Counted from the stretch's first letter, positions 50,835-62,541 are shown. The stretch is DNA of 64,000 nucleotides from Sulfuricella sp. (GCA_041651995.1 JBAZID010000001.1:186001-250000), one strand, 5' to 3'. The notes: a model not told the origin generated them from the sequence alone. A program made the numbers and translations.

Positions 50835-51830
50835 ATGTACACCATCGTCACCGGCGCCATGGGATTCATCGGCGCCAATATCGTCAAGGCCCTCAATGAT
50901 CGCGGCGAGACCAACATCATCGCGGTGGACAACCTGAAGAAGGCCGACAAGTTCAAGAATCTGGTGGACTGCGAAATTGCCGATTACATGGACAAGGAAG
51001 ATTTCCTCGACGCCGTACTGGACGGGGCGTTCGACGACTCCATGACAGCCGTGTTCCACGAGGGCGCCTGCTCCGACACCATGGAAACCGACGGCCGCTA
51101 CATGATGGAGAACAACTACCGTTATTCCATCACCCTGCTGGAACACTGCCAGAACGAGGAAATTCCTTTCCTCTACGCCTCATCCGCCAGCGTCTACGGC
51201 GGCGGCAGCATTTTCAGCGAGTCGCGCGAACACGAAAGCCCGCTCAACGTCTACGGCTATTCCAAGTTCCTGTTCGATCAGTACGTGCGCCGGATGTGGG
51301 AAGAAAAAACCGGCCAGATCGTGGGCTTCCGCTACTTCAACGTGTACGGCCCGCGCGAGCAGCACAAGGGGCGCATGGCCTCGGTCGCCTTCCATTTCTT
51401 CAACCAGTACCAGGCCGAGGGCAAGGTCAAGCTGTTCGAGGGCTGCGAAGGCTATGGCCACGGCGAGCAGCGGCGCGATTTCGTGTCGGTTGAGGACGTG
51501 GTCAAGATCAACATGTGGTTCCTCGACCACCCGGACCAGTCCGGCATTTTCAACCTCGGCACCGGCCGCAGCCAGGCTTTCAACGACGTTGCCGTGGCCG
51601 CCGTCAACGCCTGCCGCAAGGCAAAAGGCGAAGCCTCGCTGACCCTGGAGCAATTGCAGCAGCAGGGCATCATCGAATATGTCACCTTCCCGGAAGCGCT
51701 CAAGGGCAAGTACCAGAGCTTCACCCAGGCCGATATCTCGGCCCTGCGCCAGGCCGGGTACGAAACCCCGCTCTACACCGTGGAACAGGGTGTGGAACGC
51801 TACGTCGAGCACCTGCTGAAACAGCGCTGA
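50835..51830 (+). CDS. rfaD: ADP-L-glycero-D-manno-heptose-6-epimerase
   Basis: A 331-residue short-chain dehydrogenase-type epimerase of LPS core synthesis. The NADP motif is GAMGFIGANIVKAL; the catalytic pair is in YGYSKFLFDQYV; FNVYGPREQHKGRMASV is family-specific. AAGGAAG precedes the ATG. Functionally paired with rfaE1 despite the intervening repeat. Confidence 0.95.
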   Translation: MYTIVTGAMGFIGANIVKALNDRGETNIIAVDNLKKADKFKNLVDCEIADYMDKEDFLDAVLDGAFDDSMTAVFHEGACSDTMETDGRYMMENNYRYSITLLEHCQNEEIPFLYASSASVYGGGSIFSESREHESPLNVYGYSKFLFDQYVRRMWEEKTGQIVGFRYFNVYGPREQHKGRMASVAFHFFNQYQAEGKVKLFEGCEGYGHGEQRRDFVSVEDVVKINMWFLDHPDQSGIFNLGTGRSQAFNDVAVAAVNACRKAKGEASLTLEQLQQQGIIEYVTFPEALKGKYQSFTQADISALRQAGYETPLYTVEQGVERYVEHLLKQR

Positions 51831-51857
51831 GCACCTCAACCCGGCGGGAGCCTCAGA

Positions 51858-52172
51858 TTGAAAAGATTCCTGATCGTTTTGCTGGCCTGCCTGGCTTTCA
51901 TGGGCACGGCACGGGCAGGCGTGCTGGTGGATCTCAACAGCGCCACCCAGGCGCAGCTCGAATCGGTGAAAGGCATCGGCCCGGCGAAAGCCCGGGCCAT
52001 CATCGACTACCGCCGCAAGATGGGGCCGTTCCGCAACGTGGACGACCTGAAAAAAGTGACTGGATTCGGCCCAAAAACCGTTGCCAGGATGCGTGCCGAA
52101 CTCACTGTCAGCAAAGCCAGCGCAGCCGCGCTGAGGTCCGACGGAAAAAACGTGCATAATAAGCAACCATGA
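51858..52172 (+). CDS. ComEA-like exported helix-hairpin-helix protein
   Basis: A 104-residue exported protein (signal MKRFLIVLLACLAFMGTARA). A single HhH DNA-binding domain follows: VDLNSATQAQLESVKGIGP and VDDLKKVTGFGPKTV. Short single-domain ComEA proteins bind incoming DNA in the periplasm during transformation. The start is TTG with GGGAG seven bases before. Other competence genes are not in the window. Confidence 0.87.
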   Translation: MKRFLIVLLACLAFMGTARAGVLVDLNSATQAQLESVKGIGPAKARAIIDYRRKMGPFRNVDDLKKVTGFGPKTVARMRAELTVSKASAAALRSDGKNVHNKQP

Positions 52173-52194
52173 TTTCCTCGAGAAGCATTCCAGC

Positions 52195-53190
52195 GTGAAT
52201 TCGGCCCGCTTCGCTTTCATCCCGCCCTGGCTTGATCCACTACGCGCGATTGCCGTGGCCATGTTCGACAGCAACGGCGACATCATCGAGGCCAACGAAG
52301 GATTTCGCTTTAGCCTGACGCCCGGAACAAGCGAGAACGTGGCACATCGCCTTGTCGAACCGTCGCTCGACCAACTGGTGAAAATGCAGCCGGACGAAAC
52401 AGGCCTGCTTTACACCGGACTGATCACCCTCAATATCGGACAGGGCTTGACCCGGGCCTTTGCCGGTTCGATTTTCCGCCGCAACCAGTTATTCATGCTC
52501 GCAGCGGAACTGGACATCTCCGCTTTCGAGTCTCTCAGCAGCGAAAACGAGCGCCTCAACCAGGAACTGGAAGAAAACCGCAAACTGCTCTCCAGGCGCA
52601 ACCACACCTTGCAGAAAATGAAAGAGGAAGTTGAAGCCATCAAGCGCAATGACGGGCTTACCGGCCTGGCCAACCTGAAGCTGCTCGATTCGCGCGTGAA
52701 CGAGGAAATCCTCCGCTGGGAGCGCTACCGCCGCCCGCTTGCCCTGGTGTTGCTGGACCTGGACAACTTTGACAGCATCAATGACCAGTTCGGGCGGAAA
52801 ACCGGCGACGAACTGCTACAGCATGTGGCCACCATCCTTAACGGCGCGACCAGGACCCTGGACCTGGTCGCGCGCTATGGCGGCCAGGAATTTGCCGTGT
52901 TGCTGCCGGAAACCAATGAAATGGGTGCCATGATCGTGGCCGAGCGTCTGCGCATGGATATGGAATCCCTGCTCATCCTGCCACTGCTGCGCCCCCTCAC
53001 CGCGAGTTTCGGCGTTGCCCTGCTGCAACCGGACGAAAAGCGTGAAACCTACTACGCCCGTGCCGGGCGCGCGGTAAAACATGCCAAGGAACATGGCAAG
53101 AATTGCATCGCCATGGCCGGGATAGATGCCGAACTCGACCATCTCTACCAGAATACTGCCAGGGAGCAGGAGCCTCCAGTGCAAACATAG
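52195..53190 (+). CDS. GGDEF-domain protein with GGQEF active site and I-site
   Basis: A 331-residue protein. Residues about 15-115 look PAS-like (AMFDSNGDIIEANEGF). A coiled-coil (SLSSENERLNQELEENRK) leads into a GGDEF domain (NDGLTGLANLKLLDSRV). The signature is GGQEF (229-233), with Gln at the third, metal-binding position. The inhibitory RxxD site RTLD (220-223) is kept. It may be a weak cyclase or a c-di-GMP receptor. The start is GTG; an ATG slightly upstream runs into a stop. Confidence 0.88.
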   Translation: MNSARFAFIPPWLDPLRAIAVAMFDSNGDIIEANEGFRFSLTPGTSENVAHRLVEPSLDQLVKMQPDETGLLYTGLITLNIGQGLTRAFAGSIFRRNQLFMLAAELDISAFESLSSENERLNQELEENRKLLSRRNHTLQKMKEEVEAIKRNDGLTGLANLKLLDSRVNEEILRWERYRRPLALVLLDLDNFDSINDQFGRKTGDELLQHVATILNGATRTLDLVARYGGQEFAVLLPETNEMGAMIVAERLRMDMESLLILPLLRPLTASFGVALLQPDEKRETYYARAGRAVKHAKEHGKNCIAMAGIDAELDHLYQNTAREQEPPVQT

Positions 53191-53228
53191 CAATGCGCGC
53201 TTAATTATTTCTGAAAGAATGGATCAAC

Positions 53229-54119
53229 ATGAATTTCAAAACCATTGAAGATTTTGTCGGCAACACCCCGCTGGTCAGGCTCAAACGCATCCCCGGCAAC
53301 ACCTCGAACACTATCCTGGTCAAACTTGAAGGCAACAATCCGGCGGGGTCGGTAAAAGACCGCCCGGCCCTGTCCATGATCATGCGCGCCGAGGCACGAG
53401 GTGAAATCAGGCCCGGCGACACCCTGATCGAGGCCACCAGCGGCAACACCGGCATCGCCCTGGCGATGGCGGCGGCAATGCGCGGCTACAAAATGGTGCT
53501 GGTAATGCCGGAACACATGAGCATGGAGCGGCGTCAGGTGATGCGCGCCTTTGGCGCCGAGATTGTGCTTACACCACGGGAAGGCAGCATGGAAGCGGCC
53601 ATCGATACCGCTCACCGGCTCCGGGACGAAGGCAGGGGTATCATCCTCGACCAGTTTTCCAACCCCGACAACCCGCTCGCACACTACGAGGGCACCGGCC
53701 CGGAAATCTGGCGCGACACGGAGGGGAAAATCACCCATTTCGTCAGCAGCATGGGCACCACCGGCACCATCATGGGCTGCTCGCGCTATCTCAAGGAACA
53801 GAATCCGGATATCCGGATCATCGGAGCCCAACCGGCGGCGGGCTCGCAGATTCCGGGCATTCGCAAATGGCCGTCGGAATACCTGCCCAGCATCTGCGAT
53901 TTCAGCCTGGTGGACCAGATCATCGAAGTCCACCAGAACGCGGCGGAAGACATGACTCGCCGCCTCGCCAGGGAGGAAGGTATTTTTGCCGGTATCTCGT
54001 CGGGCGGCGCGCTGGCGGCGGCACTCGAAGTATCCGCCCAGGCCGAGAACGCCATCATCGTTTCCATCGTCTGCGACCGGGGTGACCGCTACCTCTCCAC
54101 CGGCATCTTTCCCGCCTGA
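53229..54119 (+). CDS. cysM: Cysteine synthase B
   Basis: A 296-residue PLP enzyme that makes cysteine from O-acetylserine with sulfide or thiosulfate. The PLP lysine is in NPAGSVKDRPA, with EATSGNTGIALA and the GTTGTIMGCSRYL loop. The CysM-type short C-terminus lacks the extra loop of CysK. In a thiosulfate- or sulfide-using organism it would link sulfur oxidation intermediates to biosynthesis. Confidence 0.93.
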   Translation: MNFKTIEDFVGNTPLVRLKRIPGNTSNTILVKLEGNNPAGSVKDRPALSMIMRAEARGEIRPGDTLIEATSGNTGIALAMAAAMRGYKMVLVMPEHMSMERRQVMRAFGAEIVLTPREGSMEAAIDTAHRLRDEGRGIILDQFSNPDNPLAHYEGTGPEIWRDTEGKITHFVSSMGTTGTIMGCSRYLKEQNPDIRIIGAQPAAGSQIPGIRKWPSEYLPSICDFSLVDQIIEVHQNAAEDMTRRLAREEGIFAGISSGGALAAALEVSAQAENAIIVSIVCDRGDRYLSTGIFPA

Positions 54120-54122
54120 CGC

Positions 54123-55661
54123 ATGAACCTGCTCAAAGCCCTCGCCGCCGTTGGCGGCATGACCCTGCTGTCGCGTATTCTCGGCTTCCTGCGCGACGCC
54201 ATCATCGCCCGCGCCTTCGGTGCAGGGATCGCAACCGACGCCTTTTTCGTCGCCTTCAAGCTGCCCAACCTGCTGCGCCGTCTGTTCGCCGAGGGCGCCT
54301 TCTCCCAGGCCTTCGTGCCCATCCTGGCCGAGTACAAGACACGCCGCGGCCACGATGCCACGCGCGACCTGGTGGATCATGTCGCCACCCTGCTGGCGCT
54401 GATCCTGCTGGGCGTGAGCGTCATCGGCATTCTCGCCGCGCCAGTGGTGATCTGGATCAGCGCGCCCGGCTTTGCCGCCACGCCGGAGAAATTCGACCTC
54501 ACCGTGCAAATGCTGCGCTGGATCTTCCCCTACATCTTCTTCATCTCGCTGGTATCTCTGGCGGGCGGCATCCTCAACACCTACAGCAAATTCTCCGTGC
54601 CCGCTTTCACCCCGGTGCTGCTCAACCTCTCCTTCATCGGCTGCGCGCTGTGGCTCGCGCCTTACCTGCATCCGCCGGTGATGGCGCTGGCGGCGGCGGT
54701 ACTGCTCGGCGGCGTGCTGCAGCTTGGCTTTCAGCTCCCTTTTCTGGCCAGAATCGGTCTCTTGCCGCGCTTCCGCCTGAACCTGAAAGACGAAGGCGTA
54801 TGGCGCATCCTGAAACTGATGGGCCCAGCGGTGTTCGGCGTCTCCATCGCCCAGATCAGCCTGCTGATCAACACCATCTTCGCCTCCTTCCTCGAAACCG
54901 GCAGCGTGTCCTGGCTCTATTACGCCGACCGCCTGATGGAATTCCCCACCGGCATGCTGGGCGTGGCGCTCGGCACCATCCTGCTGCCCTCGCTGGCCAA
55001 GCATTACTCCGACGACTCTCCCGAAAAGTTCTCCAGCCTGCTCGACTGGGGGCTGCGCCTGACCCTGATGCTGGCCCTGCCCGCGGCACTGGCGCTGGCG
55101 ATGCTGGCGGTGCCGCTGATTTCAACGCTGTTTTATTATGGCAAATTTTCCGCCCACGACCTGTGGATGACGCGCGAGGCGCTGGTCGCCTACAGCGCCG
55201 GCCTGCTCGGCCTGATCATGGTGAAGGTGCTGGCCCCGGGATTCTATGCGCGGCAGAACATCCGCACCCCGGTCAAGATCGCAATTTTCACCCTGTTCGC
55301 CACCCAGCTCATGAACCTCGCCTTCGTCTGGAAACTCCAGCACGCCGGGCTGGCGCTGGCCATTGGCCTGGGTGCCTGCCTCAATGCCGGCCTGCTGTAC
55401 TACCATCTGCGCAAGCACAGGATTTACCAGCCCCAGCCCGGCTGGACCGCCTTCCTTTTCCGGGTCGCCATCGCCCTGGCGGTCATGGCCGCCACCCTGT
55501 GGTTCGCCATGGGCCCGGAAGCCGCCTGGCTAGGCGGCAGCATCGTAACCCGGGCGCTGCACCTGGGATGGGTGGTCATTGCCGGGGCAAGCGCCTATTT
55601 CGCGGCGCTGTGGCTGGTGGGGGTAAAGCCCCGGGATTTCGTGAAACGCGGGGCGGAATAG
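54123..55661 (+). CDS. murJ: Lipid II flippase MurJ
   Basis: A 512-residue, 14-helix MOP-family flippase for lipid II. The N-terminal block MTLLSRILGFLRDAIIARAF, with the conserved Arg and Asp, and LPNLLRRLFAEGAFSQAFVP are characteristic. Three bases separate it from cysM. Full length. Confidence 0.96.
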   Translation: MNLLKALAAVGGMTLLSRILGFLRDAIIARAFGAGIATDAFFVAFKLPNLLRRLFAEGAFSQAFVPILAEYKTRRGHDATRDLVDHVATLLALILLGVSVIGILAAPVVIWISAPGFAATPEKFDLTVQMLRWIFPYIFFISLVSLAGGILNTYSKFSVPAFTPVLLNLSFIGCALWLAPYLHPPVMALAAAVLLGGVLQLGFQLPFLARIGLLPRFRLNLKDEGVWRILKLMGPAVFGVSIAQISLLINTIFASFLETGSVSWLYYADRLMEFPTGMLGVALGTILLPSLAKHYSDDSPEKFSSLLDWGLRLTLMLALPAALALAMLAVPLISTLFYYGKFSAHDLWMTREALVAYSAGLLGLIMVKVLAPGFYARQNIRTPVKIAIFTLFATQLMNLAFVWKLQHAGLALAIGLGACLNAGLLYYHLRKHRIYQPQPGWTAFLFRVAIALAVMAATLWFAMGPEAAWLGGSIVTRALHLGWVVIAGASAYFAALWLVGVKPRDFVKRGAE

Positions 55662-55776
55662 CGGGGGAAACCGCGGAATCACGTCCGCCGGGGGGGCCGG
55701 GTGAATCGCTCCCTCGCCTTGCCGCCACCCATATTTATGGGTATGATGAATTGTCTTTCCCCTAAAATATCCGGCC

Positions 55777-56052
55777 ATGAAAACCACCATTGAAATACCC
55801 GACGATCTCTTTCGTCAGGCCAAGGCGGCAGCCGTTGCCCGTGGCATGACTTTGAAGCAGTTGATCACCGGAGCAGTAGTGCACGAGCTGGGCCAGGCCG
55901 TGGACATAGACGACCAGGCAACCGCACGCCAGCGGGCGCTGCGCTTTGCCGCTGAAATCGGGCGTCTGGCACAGGACAACGCAACCGACTGGAAGTGCGG
56001 CAAACCGGCCATGCAACAGCTTTTTGAAGACCGCAGTGCTCGCAATTATTGA
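55777..56052 (+). CDS. vapB: VapB-like antitoxin
   Basis: A 91-residue protein with an N-terminal ribbon-helix-helix-like segment (MKTTIEIPDDLFRQAKAAAVARGMT). The C-terminal half (DNATDWKCGKPAMQQLFEDR) would wrap the toxin. It overlaps the downstream PIN gene by 17 bases. Antitoxin role is inferred from this arrangement. Confidence 0.8.
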   Translation: MKTTIEIPDDLFRQAKAAAVARGMTLKQLITGAVVHELGQAVDIDDQATARQRALRFAAEIGRLAQDNATDWKCGKPAMQQLFEDRSARNY

Positions 56053-56464
56053 CGCTTCCGTGCTCGTTTCCGCATTCAAGGCGGATGAAGAGCAGCACGC
56101 AACAAGCCTGGAATTCCTGCGCGTGGCGATTGAACGCAGTGTGCATCTTTGCGCACCCGCCATCCTGTTTCCCGAAATGGCGGCGGCCTTTTCCCGCCCG
56201 GGCAGGAATTCGCCGCTTGCTTCCCGGATAATGGAGCAAATCCGGGTCTGGACACCTATCCGCATCTACCCGGTTGACGAATCGTTGGCGCTGGCAGCGG
56301 AGCACGTCGCGCTGGAATGTTTCATCCGGGGCGCCGATGCAATCTATGCCGCGCTGGCGAACCAGCTGGGAGCTCCACTGGTATCCTGGGACAGGGAACT
56401 TCTGGCGCGCGCGCCGGCAGGCGCCCATGCCATGACACCGGAAAACTGGCTAAGCGAGCGTTGA
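56036..56464 (+). CDS. vapC: VapC-like PIN-domain toxin
   Basis: A 142-residue PIN-domain nuclease. Acidic residues are placed as expected: Asp in IIDASVLVSA, Glu in LFPEMAAAF, Asp in RGADAIYAALA and Asp in SWDRELLA. The GTG start gives MLAIIDASVL; the frame is open upstream through the antitoxin but lacks PIN character there. VapC toxins cut tRNA or rRNA; the target here is not predictable. Confidence 0.83.
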   Translation: MLAIIDASVLVSAFKADEEQHATSLEFLRVAIERSVHLCAPAILFPEMAAAFSRPGRNSPLASRIMEQIRVWTPIRIYPVDESLALAAEHVALECFIRGADAIYAALANQLGAPLVSWDRELLARAPAGAHAMTPENWLSER

Positions 56465-56518
56465 CCGGCCCCATTTCCTTTTTCCTGACAGAATCAACCC
56501 GAATTTTTCATAAATAAA

Positions 56519-57916
56519 ATGCTGAAAATCTACAACACCCTCGCCCGCGCCAAGCAGGACTTCATCCCCATCGAACCCGGCAAGGCCCGCATGTATGTGT
56601 GCGGCATGACGGTGTACGACTATTGCCACCTCGGCCATGCCCGGGTGCTGGTGGTGTTCGACATGATCCAGCGCTGGCTCGGGGCGGAAGGGCTGGACGT
56701 CACTTATGTGCGCAACATCACCGACATCGACGACAAGATCATCCGGCGTGCCGCCGAAAACGGCGAGGACATTTCCGCGCTGACGGGGCGCTTCATTGCC
56801 GCCATGGACGAGGATGCCGCCGCGCTGGGGGTGCAGAAGCCGGCGCACGAACCGCGCGCCACCCAGTACGTGCCGGGCATGATCGCGATGATTTCGCAGC
56901 TGATCGCAAACCAGCTGGCTTATGTCGCGGACAATGGCGACGTGTGCTATGCGGTGCATGCCTTTCCCGGCTACGGCAAGCTTTCGGGCAAGTCGCTGGA
57001 CGACCTGCGCGCCGGGGAACGGGTGGACGTGGCGGCAGGCAAGCGCGACCCGCTTGATTTTGTGCTGTGGAAATCGGCCAAGCCCGGCGAACCAAACTGG
57101 GATTCGCCGTGGGGACCGGGACGGCCGGGCTGGCACATCGAGTGCTCGGTGATGAGCGACGCGCTGCTGGGTGAACATTTCGATATCCACGGTGGCGGCG
57201 CGGACCTGCAGTTCCCGCACCACGAGAACGAGATTGCCCAGTCCGAGGGCGCGCACGGCCACCAGCACGTCAACTACTGGATTCACAACGGCTTCGTGCG
57301 GATCGACAACGAGAAGATGTCGAAGTCGCTGGGCAACTTCTTCACCATCCGCGAAGTGCTGCAGAAATACGATCCGGAAGTGGTGCGCTTCTTCATCCTG
57401 CGCGCCCATTACCGCAGCCCGCTGAACTACTCCGACCAGCACCTGGACGATGCCAGAGGCGCGCTGACGCGGCTTTATACCGCGCTCAGCAACACCCCTC
57501 CTCACTCCTCACTCCTTACTCCTCACCAAGTAGACTGGAGCGACCCTTTTGCAGCCAAGTTTCGGGCAGCAATGGAGGACGATTTCAACACGCCCGAGGC
57601 CATTGCCGAACTTTTTGATTTGGCGACGGAAGCCAACAAATCCGGCGACCCCGTGAACACTGCACTGCTGAAGTCGCTAGGCGGAGTACTGGGCCTGCTG
57701 CAGCGCGACCCCAGCGAGTTCCTGCAAGGCGGCCTGGGTGGTGAATCCGGCAGCGGCTTAACGCCACAGGAGATCGAGGAGCAGATTGCCGCCCGTGCTG
57801 AAGCTCGCAAAACACGGAATTTCGCCGAGTCGGATCGCATCCGCGACAATCTCCTGCAGGCTGGCATCGTCCTCGAAGACAAGCCCGGTGGCGAGACCTT
57901 GTGGCGTCGCGCCTGA
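56519..57916 (+). CDS. cysS: Cysteinyl-tRNA synthetase (with repeat-derived loop)
   Basis: A 465-residue class I synthetase. The HIGH-like motif is CHLGHARV, the zinc site includes the Cys of MYVCGMTVYDY and GWHIECSVM with HHENE, and KMSKSLGNF is intact. Between TALSN and VDWSDPFAAKF about 12 residues (TPPHSSLLTPHQ) come from a TCCTCAC heptamer array, in the linker after the catalytic core where family length varies. Confidence 0.95.
   Translation: MLKIYNTLARAKQDFIPIEPGKARMYVCGMTVYDYCHLGHARVLVVFDMIQRWLGAEGLDVTYVRNITDIDDKIIRRAAENGEDISALTGRFIAAMDEDAAALGVQKPAHEPRATQYVPGMIAMISQLIANQLAYVADNGDVCYAVHAFPGYGKLSGKSLDDLRAGERVDVAAGKRDPLDFVLWKSAKPGEPNWDSPWGPGRPGWHIECSVMSDALLGEHFDIHGGGADLQFPHHENEIAQSEGAHGHQHVNYWIHNGFVRIDNEKMSKSLGNFFTIREVLQKYDPEVVRFFILRAHYRSPLNYSDQHLDDARGALTRLYTALSNTPPHSSLLTPHQVDWSDPFAAKFRAAMEDDFNTPEAIAELFDLATEANKSGDPVNTALLKSLGGVLGLLQRDPSEFLQGGLGGESGSGLTPQEIEEQIAARAEARKTRNFAESDRIRDNLLQAGIVLEDKPGGETLWRRA
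57495..57527 (+). repeat. TCCTCAC heptamer array inside cysS (family F)
   Basis: Four tandem heptamers (TCCTCAC, TCCTCAC, TCCTTAC, TCCTCAC) inside the cysS frame. Same unit as at cmk and rfaE1. Confidence 0.85.
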
Positions 57917-57937
57917 AGCGTCAGAAAATTCCATCGT

Positions 57938-58702
57938 TCAGGCCGCCTTCTGACCCATGAAGTGACGCGCGTAACGCTGGTTCAGGCGCGCCAGTGGCAG
58001 CAGCACCAGCACATCGGCGGTATTGAAATCGGGATCCCAGGCCGGCTCGCCGCAAATATAGGCGCCGGTACGCAGATAACCCTTGATCAGCGGCGGCATG
58101 GGCGGGTTCAGGTCGCGGTTGAGGGCATCCAGCGGCAGCGGGTGACGCGGAAACACGCGCCACTCCACCGGGCACATGTTGTCCACGCTGATGCGGTGAT
58201 ACAGGCTCGCGGCGCTGTGACCGCCGTCCGCCATGCTGATGCTGGCGCAGCCAATCAGATAGTCGTAACCCCGGGTGATCATGTACTCAGCCAGGCCGGC
58301 CCACAGCAGGGTGATCGCGGCGCCGCTGCGGTAATCGGGATGCACGCAGGAGCGGCCGACTTCCGCCATGCGATCGCTGAGATGGGCGATGCGGGTCAGA
58401 TCGAATTCGCTCTGGGAATAGAAACCGCCGATTTTCTTCGCCTGCTCCGGGCTCAGGATGCGGTAGGTGCCGACCACTTCGTTGCTGTCGCTATCGCGCA
58501 CCAGCAGGTGGTCGCAGTAGGGGTCGAACATATCCTGATCAACGCCGGCCTTGCGGGTAGGCAGACGCGCCCCCATCTCCTCGGCGAAGACCTTATAGCG
58601 CAGGCGCTGCGCTTCCTCGATATCGGCTTCACTCCGGGCAAAGCAGTAAAACAACTTGGCCTCGCGGCGCTTCACCACTTCTGTCTGTTGACTCAGCAAC
58701 AT
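57938..58702 (-). CDS. OlsB-like GNAT N-acyltransferase (COG3176 type)
   Basis: A 254-residue protein of the Acetyltransf_5 group that includes OlsB, the ornithine N-acyltransferase of ornithine lipid synthesis. EEAQRLRYKVFAEEMGARL, FDPYCDHLLVRD and EVGRSCVHPDYRSGAAITLLW match the acyl-ACP-using family. No olsA partner is adjacent. The alternative is an acyl-homoserine-lactone-synthase-like or exosortase-associated acyltransferase, so the exact substrate is uncertain. Confidence 0.8.
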   Translation of the reverse strand: MLLSQQTEVVKRREAKLFYCFARSEADIEEAQRLRYKVFAEEMGARLPTRKAGVDQDMFDPYCDHLLVRDSDSNEVVGTYRILSPEQAKKIGGFYSQSEFDLTRIAHLSDRMAEVGRSCVHPDYRSGAAITLLWAGLAEYMITRGYDYLIGCASISMADGGHSAASLYHRISVDNMCPVEWRVFPRHPLPLDALNRDLNPPMPPLIKGYLRTGAYICGEPAWDPDFNTADVLVLLPLARLNQRYARHFMGQKAA

Positions 58703-58810
58703 CTCGTTCTCTCCTCTCCAATTTTGTATGAGCGAACGATAAACAGAGGCAGTGACAGATAAGTGACAGCCAGCTTAAGTTTTTGTGACCGGGCAAAAAA
58801 GGCATTTCAG

Positions 58811-58924
58811 CGCCAAGGACGCAAAGGTTCGCAAGGGAACACCATTTATGAATGGCCTCGCCAGCCAGGCCGCTCATATATTCAAGCACTCGAATTCCTT
58901 TGCGCCCCTTTGCGTCCTTTGCGG
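58811..58924. repeat. palindromic repeat family G before ygiQ
   Basis: Perfect 13-base arms AAGGACGCAAAGG (58815-58827) and CCTTTGCGTCCTT (58907-58919), with secondary GCAAGGGAA / TTCCTTTGC pairing. Its layout resembles family A (repeated short units, right arm leading into GCGGTTCAA), with different unit sequence. Confidence 0.8.
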
Positions 58925-58947
58925 TTCAATGGTTTTTTAAGGGTAAA

Positions 58948-61197
<2,250 letters not shown>

Positions 61198-61889
61198 GTG
61201 CAAACCAGCGCTGATTGCGCGGGCTGGGATGCGGCAGGGGAAGAAATTCCGGCAGGTATTCCTGCCAGGCCTGCACCGTGGCGCCAAGGGTCTTTTGGGC
61301 ATGCTTGCCGAGGTAATAGGCCTGCGCGTAGCTGCCGATCAACAAGGTCAGCCGCACCTGCGGCAACTGGGCACGCAACTGCGGGTGCCACAGCGGCGCG
61401 CATTCCGGGCGCGGCGGCAGGTCGCCATTGGCGCCGGTACCCGGATAGCAGAAAGCCGCCGGGATGATGGCGATGCGTTGCTCGTTGTAAAACTCCTCGC
61501 GCGACATGTTCAGCCACAGACGCAAGCGATCTCCGGAAGGATCGTTCCACGGAATCCCCGACTCATGTACCCGCCGCCCCGGCGCCTGCCCCACGATCAT
61601 CAGCCGCGCGCTGCCAGCCGCACGCAGAACCGGCTTCGGCCCGAGCGGCAGATGCGCCTCGCACAAGCGGCAGGCGCGGATTTTTTCCAGTAAATTATCA
61701 AGACTCATGGGGAGCGAGGTTAATGTGGCTTGCCATGCAAATGGATATGCGTAATTCTGACAGCATGGCCGCACGACCACGATAATGCAATGCAGCAAAC
61801 GGACCGTCGCATTGCGCCACTTTATCCGGCATCATGACAAATGAGGCATACACTGCGCTATGCCTTCAATTTTCTTAAGGTCAAGAATT

Positions 61890-62480
61890 ATGTTTTCGCA
61901 TGATTTTATTGAAAAAAATGCCGCGCGAACGCTGCGGTTTGGCATTTTCTGCGTTCTGGCAGGGTTTGCCCTATCTCATGCATCCGCGGCCACTGTGGGT
62001 GGCGAAGCCGTAAAAACCAAGGAAATCAAGTATCGCGACGGCATTATTACTTTTTCTATTCCCAAACACTGGGTAGAGGAATACGAACCCGAGGGCGACG
62101 GGATATTCTATGAGAAAGGCGAAAACACTGGAAAGCTGCGGATCAATGTGATCACCGTGAATTTGCCCAAAATGGTTACAGCAAATTCAGGGGCCAAGGC
62201 GCTGTGTATTCTGAAAGACATCAAGTCCTCCGAAGTCGATAATCTGCCGAATGGAAATGCAATAGCAAAAATTATCGAGCGCACTACCGAGCAGGGTCAG
62301 GCTGTTACGCATTACTGGTGGTACGTTGCACGCCCGATTCCGCCGCAACACGTACGATTGGCGACATTCTCCTACACCATTCGCTCAGCGTTGGAAAATT
62401 CGCCCGGTACGGATGCAAAGCTTCAGTTTCTGGAAGGCGCCATACGAAATACCATATTTCACCCGCTGCACGACCTTTGA
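61890..62480 (+). CDS. Exported protein of unknown function
   Basis: A 196-residue protein with a signal peptide (TLRFGIFCVLAGFALSHASA). The mature part contains GIITFSIPKHWVEEYEPEGDGIFYEKG and TEQGQAVTHYWWYVARPIPP, suggesting a compact beta-rich domain. I do not recognise the family. The chosen ATG has AAGG upstream; an in-frame ATG ten codons earlier is possible. A hairpin AACGCCC / GGGCGTT (62514-62537) lies after it. Confidence 0.7.
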   Translation: MFSHDFIEKNAARTLRFGIFCVLAGFALSHASAATVGGEAVKTKEIKYRDGIITFSIPKHWVEEYEPEGDGIFYEKGENTGKLRINVITVNLPKMVTANSGAKALCILKDIKSSEVDNLPNGNAIAKIIERTTEQGQAVTHYWWYVARPIPPQHVRLATFSYTIRSALENSPGTDAKLQFLEGAIRNTIFHPLHDL

Positions 62481-62541
62481 CATTTCCGGGCATGAGTCCG
62501 GCCTGGAAACAAAAACGCCCATCCTTCGACGGGCGTTATGG

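Noticed and set aside
53205..55004. Long open frame of 599 codons on the minus strand opposite cysM and murJ
   Set aside because: It is antisense to two well-recognised genes, is rich in His, Gln and Arg as expected from the reverse reading of GC-rich codons, and matches no family.
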